DNA of 7,834 nucleotides from Geminicoccaceae bacterium (lineage in GTDB: Bacteria > Pseudomonadota > Alphaproteobacteria > Geminicoccales > Geminicoccaceae). Positions 1-4,930 of this stretch are shown here, piece after piece. The notes beneath the pieces are model-generated. The model saw only the letters and a program-made list of their open reading frames with translations, searched no databases and was not told the DNA's origin. Each line of letters starts with the position of its first letter. The stretch's first letter is position 1. The DNA is taken from the NCBI GenBank assembly GCA_020446285.1, contig JAGREZ010000161.1, positions 1-7,834 on the forward strand, given 5' to 3'. Position numbers and translations under genes: made by a program.

Positions 1-236
1 ACGATGACCCGGCCATTGGCGGCGACCGCCTCGCCGATGGCCTCGAGGCTCTCGGCCCTGGCACTGTCGAGAAAACCGCATGTGTTGACGATGACCGCAT
101 CGGCGGCGTCATATTCGGCAACGATGTCATAGCCTTCCGACCGCAATGTCGTGAGGATGCGTTCGGAGTCGACGAGGGCCTTGGGACAGCCGAGACTGAC
201 CATCCCGATCCGTTTCTGGCGCGCGGGCGTGTGCAT
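1..236 (-). CDS. rimO: Ribosomal protein S12 methylthiotransferase RimO, N-terminal part (cut by window start)
   Basis: This is the first 78 codons of a radical-SAM methylthiotransferase; the rest lies left of the window. RimO adds a methylthio group to the conserved aspartate of ribosomal protein S12 in the cytoplasm, using two iron-sulfur clusters and S-adenosylmethionine. The visible part is the UPF0004 (MTTase N-terminal) domain. It has the family signature [10 protein letters not shown] at residues 16-25 with cluster cysteine C17, then VNTCGF at 50-55 with cluster cysteine C53. The third cluster cysteine, the CxxxCxxC radical-SAM motif and the TRAM domain fall outside. The GCPK-LVDSE form separates RimO from the related tRNA enzyme MiaB. 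The ATG at 234-236 was chosen because it gives the usual short lead before the domain; no strong Shine-Dalgarno precedes it. The gene is divergent from the choline sulfatase, with 112 bases between the starts, and is probably unrelated to it functionally. Confidence 0.95.
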   Translation of the reverse strand, partial: MHTPARQKRIGMVSLGCPKALVDSERILTTLRSEGYDIVAEYDAADAVIVNTCGFLDSARAESLEAIGEAVAANGRVI

Positions 237-348
237 GGCGGGCTTATAGGCGGACGATACGGGCGAGGGAAGCGTTTCCGCGCTTGTGCGCGACACCGCG
301 GGCTTCTGGCAGCAGCATGCCGGGGGACAGGAAAGGACCGAAAAGAGC
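237..348. promoter_or_regulatory. Divergent intergenic region between rimO and the choline sulfatase
   Basis: These 112 bases separate two divergent start codons, so promoters for both genes could lie here. I cannot pick out a convincing -35/-10 pair on either strand. The only structure I see is an imperfect 12-base palindrome, GGAAGCGTTTCC at 268-279 (10 of 12 positions symmetrical), which could be an operator half-site pair or chance in GC-rich DNA. A purine-rich stretch containing AAAGGA at 332-337 lies 11 bases before the sulfatase ATG and may be its ribosome binding site. Confidence 0.35.
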
Positions 349-1869
349 ATGGACAGCAGGCCGAACATTCTCGTTCTCATGACCGACCAGTGGGCCGGCA
401 ACGTCACTTCCTGGGAGGGGCATCCGGCGGTCGTCACCCCCAATCTCGACGCACTCGCTCGCAAGAGTACGGTGTTTTCATCGGCCTATTGCGCCTCACC
501 GCTGTGTGCGCCCTCGCGGGCTTCGTTCATGACCGGGCGTCTGCCCTCGCGTCATGGCGTCTTCGACAATGCCGCCGAACTTCCGGCATCGGTACCGACC
601 TTTGCGCATGTGCTGCGGGCCGCAGGCTATCGAACCGTCCTTTGCGGCAAGATGCACTTTGTCGGCCCCGATCAGTTGCACGGCTTCGAGGAACGTCTGA
701 CGACCGACATCTATCCGGCCGATTTCGGCTGGGTGCCGGACTGGACGAAGCCGGATGAGCGGATCGACTGGTGGTATCACAACATGGCCTCCGTGCAGCA
801 GGCCGGCGAGGCCGAGATCACCAACCAGCTCGCCTTCGACGATGAAACCGCCTTTCGCGCAAGGGCACGGCTGCGCGATTTCGCCCGCAACGGGGAGGCG
901 CCGTTCTGCATGGTGGTGTCGTTCACGCATCCCCACGATCCCTACGCCATGCGCCGCCGCTACCAGGAGATGATCGACCCCGCGCGGATCCCGGGCCCGT
1001 CCGGCGGGTTCGCCGACGATCCGCACAGCCGCCGGCTGCGTCATGTGAGCGACATGGAGGCGATGCCGACCGGCGAGGAAGAGGAACGCGCCGCACGCCA
1101 GGCCTATCTCGGTGCGCTCGCCTATCTCGACGAACAGATCGGCGAAATTCTCGCCATCCTCGGGGAAACGGGGCAGGCGGACAATACGATCATCCTCTTT
1201 ACCAGCGATCACGGAGACATGCTTGGCGACCACGGCCTGTGGTACAAGATGAGCTTCTTCGAGGGATCCGTGCGCGTTCCGCTGCTGGTTCATGATCCGG
1301 CGCAACCTCATCCGCGCCGGGTGGCGACCAATGTCAGCCTGCTCGATATCATGCCGACACTTGCCGGTCTCGCCGGCACCCCTTCATCGCCGCTTCTGGA
1401 CGGGATCGACGGGGAGAGCCTTCTGCCGCTGCTTGGCGGGGGCGAACTCGCGCGCGGAGACCGGATCTTCGCCGAGTATCAGGGTGAGGGCTCGATCGCA
1501 CCGATGGTGATGATCAAGGACGGATCGCTCAAATATATCCACAGCGAGAGCGATCCGCCCCTGCTCTTCGATCTCGACGCCGATCCGCTCGAGGAGACCG
1601 ATATCGCCTTGACCGACCCGCGTGCGGCGGCGCTGGCACGGGCGATCGGCGAGCGTTTCCATCTCGGCGAACTCAACGAAGAGGTGCTCCGCTCCCAGAA
1701 GAGACGGCGCGAACTCGACCGGGCATTGCGCAAGGGTGTGTTCACCTCATGGGATTTCCAGCCTTTCATCGATGAATCGAGGCGCTTCATGCGCAATCAT
1801 CTCGATCTCAATGATGTCGAGGAACAATCCCGCTTCCCACGCCCGGTGAACACCCGGCGGACGACCTGA
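349..1869 (+). CDS. betC: Choline-sulfatase (BetC type)
   Basis: This 506-residue type I sulfatase, of usual BetC length, hydrolyses choline-O-sulfate to choline and sulfate in the cytoplasm; no signal peptide is present. The active-site motif CAPSR is at 53-57. C53 must be oxidised to formylglycine by a maturation enzyme not encoded here. Other expected catalytic or metal-site residues are D13-Q14, K101 and H103 in GKMHFVG, H194 and H196 in THPHDP, D287-H288 and K300. The segment [20 protein letters not shown] followed by PADFGW (W128) and DWWYHN (140-145) is characteristic of choline sulfatases and includes the likely trimethylammonium pocket. The C-terminal SWDFQP and [12 protein letters not shown] segments match the BetC-specific C-terminal domain. 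The ATG at 349 is preferred over an in-frame GTG at 286, because the 21 extra residues precede the normal sulfatase start and resemble nothing. In rhizobia betC sits with betI, betB and betA, which are absent here. Confidence 0.93.
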   Translation: MDSRPNILVLMTDQWAGNVTSWEGHPAVVTPNLDALARKSTVFSSAYCASPLCAPSRASFMTGRLPSRHGVFDNAAELPASVPTFAHVLRAAGYRTVLCGKMHFVGPDQLHGFEERLTTDIYPADFGWVPDWTKPDERIDWWYHNMASVQQAGEAEITNQLAFDDETAFRARARLRDFARNGEAPFCMVVSFTHPHDPYAMRRRYQEMIDPARIPGPSGGFADDPHSRRLRHVSDMEAMPTGEEEERAARQAYLGALAYLDEQIGEILAILGETGQADNTIILFTSDHGDMLGDHGLWYKMSFFEGSVRVPLLVHDPAQPHPRRVATNVSLLDIMPTLAGLAGTPSSPLLDGIDGESLLPLLGGGELARGDRIFAEYQGEGSIAPMVMIKDGSLKYIHSESDPPLLFDLDADPLEETDIALTDPRAAALARAIGERFHLGELNEEVLRSQKRRRELDRALRKGVFTSWDFQPFIDESRRFMRNHLDLNDVEEQSRFPRPVNTRRTT

Positions 1870-1874
1870 CGCCT

Positions 1875-2342
1875 CTACTTCCCGCGTTCACCGAGCGGCA
1901 GCCGCAGGCGGATGCCGATATCCAGGATGTCGATTTCACCGCCGATTGCGAGCCCGGCATGTCCGTGCCGTTGCACATGGTGTCCGCCGGACCGAAGGAT
2001 GACGATCCTGCGATCGTGTCCACCGTGACGGAACCTTTGCCAGGAGCGATGATCGCCATGCGCTGCCCGTCGGTCGAATGAGCGTCGCGAAGCCCGTTGG
2101 TCGCGATGGTCCCGGTCGTGCGCACGGCGTTCGCTCCATCGATCGCGTCCATGTTCCTCGCGGAATCTGTTCCCGTCGTGCCGTTTTTCGACTGACTTGC
2201 GGCCTGGCACCTGCTCGTGCCATCTTTCGGTTGAGGCATGCGGTCCGCCTTGAGCGTGTCGCTGCCGCCTTTCATCCGCCTGGGCGGCGACGACGCTGGT
2301 CAGAAACAGGATTGTGCCGATAAGGAGAATTTTCTTGTTCAT
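1875..2342 (-). CDS. Exported Arg/His-rich small protein of unknown function
   Basis: I do not recognise a family. The 155-residue product begins with a clear signal peptide: MNKK, a hydrophobic core (ILLIGTILFLTSVV), then A-Q-A with likely cleavage after residue 22, so it should be periplasmic or secreted. The mature part of about 133 residues holds roughly 29 Arg and 15 His, with no Cys. Its low-complexity middle has repeated R/H/D clusters, and a short less charged tail follows (GGEIDILDIGIRLRLPLG). Such composition suits metal or polyanion binding, but that is inference. The start at 2340-2342 is chosen over an in-frame ATG at 2384 because GGAGG lies 5 bases upstream and the signal peptide begins there. 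The gene ends 5 bases from the sulfatase stop and diverges from the PepSY/two-component operon, hinting that this operon's regulator may control it. The reading frame could be doubted for its composition, but ribosome binding site, start and leader agree. Confidence 0.75.
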   Translation of the reverse strand: MNKKILLIGTILFLTSVVAAQADERRQRHAQGGPHASTERWHEQVPGRKSVEKRHDGNRFREEHGRDRWSERRAHDRDHRDQRASRRSFDRRAAHGDHRSWQRFRHGGHDRRIVILRSGGHHVQRHGHAGLAIGGEIDILDIGIRLRLPLGERGK

Positions 2343-2499
2343 GGCGTCCTCCGGATTGGGGCTCACGGTAGCAGGTACGATCATGGGACATTCGCCGAAA
2401 GGGTCACATGGCTAGCGTGTTATTCTCGCGCAAGCGGAATGAAAGGAACATAACGCCTCCTTACTGTACCGGCAGGTCGGGGCATTGTAGTATTATCGC
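2343..2499. promoter_or_regulatory. Shared divergent promoter region of the Arg/His-rich protein and the PepSY/two-component operon
   Basis: This 157-base region lies between two divergent start codons and must carry the promoters for both directions. It is visibly more A/T-rich near 2415-2500 than the flanking genes. On the plus strand a -10-like TAGTAT (2488-2493), overlapping TATTAT (2491-2496), sits just before the PepSY ATG. A weak -35-like TGTACC (2465-2470) lies 17 bases upstream of the first. I found no clear PhoP- or PmrA-type direct repeat and no consensus promoter for the minus-strand gene. As the only regulatory DNA next to a two-component operon, it is the most likely place for autoregulation, but no operator is demonstrated. 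Confidence 0.45.
2348..2352 (-). promoter_or_regulatory. Ribosome binding site of the Arg/His-rich exported protein
   Basis: On the minus strand GGAGG is followed by ACGCC and then ATG, giving a near-ideal 5-base spacing. It fixes the start at 2342 rather than at the in-frame ATG 42 bases upstream, and it supports the gene being real. Confidence 0.75.
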
Positions 2500-2796
2500 A
2501 TGAATTGGCGAACACTGCTCCCCCTGATCTGCCTGACTGTAGCTGTCTGCTTGCATGTTGTCGGTGCTCGGGCTTTCGCTGCCGAACGATTTCCCGATTC
2601 GGTTCGCGATGCGATGGAGAAGGATGCCCGTTTTCGCGATCAGGATATTCTCAAGATCTATGTGCGTCGTCCCGCGCCGACGACTTCGGGTTTCATGTAT
2701 GAGGTCGTGCTCGACGGTAATGGCGGCGAGGAACTGATTTATGTCGATCCCGACAAGAGCGAGATCATCTACACGACGGCACCCAACGGAAACTGA
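2500..2796 (+). CDS. Small exported PepSY-like protein preceding a two-component system
   Basis: This 98-residue protein has an N-terminal signal peptide (hydrophobic residues about 5-22, A-F-A with probable cleavage after residue 27) and then one compact PepSY-like domain at about 35-95. The pattern is typical: an amphipathic helix (VRDAMEKDARFRD), ILKIYVRR, a strand YEVVLDG, and IYVDPDKSEII at the end. PepSY domains often occur in exported inhibitors or sensory partners, and single-domain PepSY genes commonly stand just before OmpR-type regulators in proteobacteria. Here the response regulator ATG follows the stop after 5 bases, so co-transcription is very likely. The protein may act in the periplasm as an accessory to the kinase's sensor domain or as a target of the pathway; the sequence does not say which. 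There is no Shine-Dalgarno within 15 bases of the ATG, so translation may be leaderless. Two Cys (C11, C17) lie in the signal peptide; a lipobox is absent. Confidence 0.85.
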   Translation: MNWRTLLPLICLTVAVCLHVVGARAFAAERFPDSVRDAMEKDARFRDQDILKIYVRRPAPTTSGFMYEVVLDGNGGEELIYVDPDKSEIIYTTAPNGN

Positions 2797-2801
2797 ATTT
2801 C

Positions 2802-3479
2802 ATGCGTATTCTCCTTGTCGAGGATGATCCCGACCTCGCTTCCCAGATCCGCCGGCTTCTCGAACAGGAGGGTTACGCCGTCGACCATGCGGCCGATGGC
2901 CCGATCGCTCTGGAAATGGGGCGCGAAAATCCCTACTCGGCGGTCATTCTCGATCCGGGGCTTCCGGGCATGGACGGGCTCACCGTGCTCAAGCGCTGGC
3001 GGAATTCCGGTCTCACCATGCCGGTGATCGTGCTCACCGCATCGCGCACCGATATCTCGGATATGCGCGAGGGTGTGCGTGCCGGAGCGACCAACTATCT
3101 GCTCAAGCCCGTCGACAACGAGCTTCTCCTCGACTGGGTACGCGGTGTCGTCAACTCGGCCGGCCCCAACAGTCGCGGCGTCGTGCTCGAACGCGGCGAT
3201 CTGCGCATCGACACGGTATCGCTCAAGGTCTGGCTCGGTGACGCGCTTCTGCGGATGACGCCAACCGAATATCGCATCCTGCTGTGTCTTGCCACGGCCG
3301 ACGGTCGGCCGATGCAGGCACAGGAAATCGTCGAGCGCGGCTTCGACGCCGAAAGCACCAAGACCGCCGCCGAAATTCCGGTCTATGTCAGCCGCCTGCG
3401 TGACAAGCTCGGCCGCACGGCCATAGAAACGGTGCATGGCTTCGGCTACAGGCTTGCCGACGAGGTTTCCACGAAGTGA
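2802..3479 (+). CDS. OmpR-family two-component response regulator
   Basis: This is a 225-residue DNA-binding response regulator. The receiver domain (about 1-115) has the acidic pair D8-D9, phosphoacceptor D51, switch residues T79 and Y99, and K102. The winged-helix domain (about 128-220) begins with LRID, continues through MTPTEYRILLCL, and ends with the recognition region VYVSRLRDKLG and wing IETVHGFGYRL. Phosphorylation by the adjacent kinase should promote dimerisation and promoter binding. Small departures from the usual OmpR receiver are P52 after the phosphoacceptor (LDPGLPG, where leucine is common), T97-N98 in place of the usual D-D before Y99, and V104 in place of the common F after K-P. 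None removes a catalytic residue. The gene follows the PepSY gene by 5 bases and its TGA overlaps the kinase GTG. The recognition helix is not close enough to a known regulator for me to assign PhoP, QseB or another name. Confidence 0.97.
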   Translation: MRILLVEDDPDLASQIRRLLEQEGYAVDHAADGPIALEMGRENPYSAVILDPGLPGMDGLTVLKRWRNSGLTMPVIVLTASRTDISDMREGVRAGATNYLLKPVDNELLLDWVRGVVNSAGPNSRGVVLERGDLRIDTVSLKVWLGDALLRMTPTEYRILLCLATADGRPMQAQEIVERGFDAESTKTAAEIPVYVSRLRDKLGRTAIETVHGFGYRLADEVSTK

Positions 3480-4834
3480 AAAGGGGGCTTCGCCTGGCGC
3501 GGAGCCTGATGGGACGCTTCGCGCTCGTCGCCGCGCTCCTCTTCATTACCGCCAGTGCGGTAAACTGGTTCCTGCTCAGGACAGCGATCGAGGAACCCGC
3601 CGAGGCGGTCGTCGAGAACCGGCTGCTTGCGCTTGCGCGCGAGCTGCGAGGTTACTGGGCTACAGCCGAAATTACCGGCGTGGCACCCTTCGGTCCGGGC
3701 GATGTCGAACTCGTCTGGCAGATCGAAACCGAGGATGGTGCGGTCTATCGCTCGGACCTTCTCTTCTTCGAGGACATCATCCTGCCGGCGCCGGACGATC
3801 TTTCGGTGAGCTTCGTGTACGAAGACATCGAGACGCCGATCGGCTCCTTTCGCACGGTCATGCGCAGGCTCATCGAGACGGTGCCGGCGGCACCGGGCGG
3901 CGGCGGGGCGAGCGAGCGCAAGACGGTCACCTACTGGGCGGCGATTACCACGGATCGCCGTGCTGCGATCATGGAGGAACATGCGGCACCGTTCGAACGG
4001 GCGGCCCTTCGGGTGTTCAGCGTTCTGGCGCTTCTGCTGCTCGTCAATCTCGTCCTTCTGGGGATTGTCCTGCATCTGCCACTCAGACGCCTGCGCCATG
4101 CCGCCGCCCGTTTCGAGGCCGGCGCCGCACACCGGATCGAGGGTGATTTCCCGAGCGAGATCGAGACGGTCGTGAGCCGGCTGAACGACACGCTTGCCCG
4201 AAGCGAGGCGCTTGTCGAGCGGACCCGGCGCTATATCGGCAAGATCGGCCACGATCTCAAGCATCCGCTCGCCATTGCCCGCAACGCGCTGGATCATCCC
4301 GACGAACGTGACATGGCCCGGCGCCGGCTTGCCGGCATGGAAGCCCTGCTCGACCGTTACACGACCCTTGCCGCCGCCGTCGGCCCGGGAAAACCGGAGC
4401 CGGCGGTGCATCTTCTGCCCCTGATCGAGGACATCCGCGACGGCATGGCCCTGATCTATCGACGCACACCCCTTGCAATCGACATCGTCTGCGATGCCGA
4501 TATTGCGCTGCGCCTGCCGCGTCAGGATCTCGAGGCGATGCTGACCAACCTCGTCACCAATGCCTCCAAGCATGCCCGTTCGCGCATCTCGATCGAGGTC
4601 GTCGCGGGCAACCCGCTCAGGCTGACAGTGGCGGATGACGGTCCCGGTCTCACCGACGAGGAGCGGCGGCGGGCGCTCGGCTGGGGCGAACGGCTCGATC
4701 TCGCTCCGCCCGGTTCCGGTTTCGGTCTCGCCATCGTCAAGGATCTCGTGGAGCTGCACGATGGCAGCCTGATCCTCGCCCGCAGTGCCGTCGGCGGTCT
4801 CGAGGCCCGGATCGAACTTCCGACCCGCCACTGA
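3476..4834 (+). CDS. PhoQ-like sensor histidine kinase
   Basis: This 452-residue inner-membrane kinase is the partner of the regulator just upstream. Membrane segment 1 is at about 14-36, a periplasmic sensor domain at about 38-176, membrane segment 2 at about 177-200, a HAMP-like linker at about 200-252, the phosphoacceptor helix with H259 in GKIGHDLKHPLA, and an ATPase domain at about 340-450. ATP-site motifs are NLVTNASKH (N358 and N362), DDGPG (387-391) and GSGFGLAIVKDL (413-424), so it looks catalytically intact. The sensor domain contains VWQIETEDGAVYRS followed by an acidic stretch (FFEDIILPAPDD), the arrangement seen in PhoQ-like sensors of proteobacteria; the signal itself cannot be read. 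The start is GTG at 3476, overlapping the regulator's TGA by four bases (GTGA), which implies translational coupling; a weak GAGG lies 10 bases upstream. No terminator is evident before the next gene, 96 bases on. Confidence 0.97.
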   Translation: MKRGLRLARSLMGRFALVAALLFITASAVNWFLLRTAIEEPAEAVVENRLLALARELRGYWATAEITGVAPFGPGDVELVWQIETEDGAVYRSDLLFFEDIILPAPDDLSVSFVYEDIETPIGSFRTVMRRLIETVPAAPGGGGASERKTVTYWAAITTDRRAAIMEEHAAPFERAALRVFSVLALLLLVNLVLLGIVLHLPLRRLRHAAARFEAGAAHRIEGDFPSEIETVVSRLNDTLARSEALVERTRRYIGKIGHDLKHPLAIARNALDHPDERDMARRRLAGMEALLDRYTTLAAAVGPGKPEPAVHLLPLIEDIRDGMALIYRRTPLAIDIVCDADIALRLPRQDLEAMLTNLVTNASKHARSRISIEVVAGNPLRLTVADDGPGLTDEERRRALGWGERLDLAPPGSGFGLAIVKDLVELHDGSLILARSAVGGLEARIELPTRH

Positions 4835-4930
4835 CCGAAAAGGTGATGAGACAGGGAAGCGGTTTGTGCTAACCGATCCCGATGACAAGGGCGAGCCGGT
4901 GGTGGGTCGCCGTCGGTCAGGGAGGTGGGG
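4835..4930 (+). promoter_or_regulatory. Gap between the sensor kinase and the flavoprotein gene
   Basis: These 96 bases could hold a promoter for the dehydrogenase or simply be an operon spacer. I see a small inverted repeat, CGGTT (4860-4864) and AACCG (4871-4875), around a 6-base loop. A second, GGCGA...TCGCC, lies further on. Neither is followed by a T-run, so I do not call a terminator. No glycine-riboswitch-like architecture is recognisable. Confidence 0.3.
4919..4925 (+). promoter_or_regulatory. Ribosome binding site of the dehydrogenase gene
   Basis: AGGGAGG lies 5 bases before the ATG at 4931. An in-frame GTG at 4925 overlaps this element and would leave no ribosome binding site of its own, so the ATG is the better start. 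Confidence 0.8.

Noticed and set aside
286..348. Upstream GTG extension of the sulfatase (21 extra residues)
   Set aside because: The extra residues form no signal peptide or family segment, and [14 protein letters not shown] is the normal sulfatase beginning.
496..1311. A 271-codon minus-strand frame inside the sulfatase
   Set aside because: It is antisense to the catalytic core of a well-supported sulfatase, with no ribosome binding site or recognisable domain; a shadow.
2078..2323. An 81-codon plus-strand frame opposite the Arg/His-rich protein
   Set aside because: It has no ribosome binding site or signal peptide, and its composition is that of a complementary-strand shadow. The minus-strand frame has ribosome binding site, start and leader in agreement.
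2384..2499. A PhoP- or PmrA-type direct-repeat operator upstream of the PepSY gene
   Set aside because: I looked for paired half-sites such as GTTTA-N5-GTTTA or CTTAA-N6-CTTAA and found none; scattered TAAC and TTAC words do not form a spaced repeat.
2769..3437. A 222-codon minus-strand frame opposite the response regulator
   Set aside because: The plus strand encodes a complete OmpR-family regulator in the same stretch; the antisense product has no motif.
4860..4875. CGGTT/AACCG inverted repeat as a terminator after the kinase
   Set aside because: The stem is only 5 bases and no T-run follows, so it is not a convincing intrinsic terminator.
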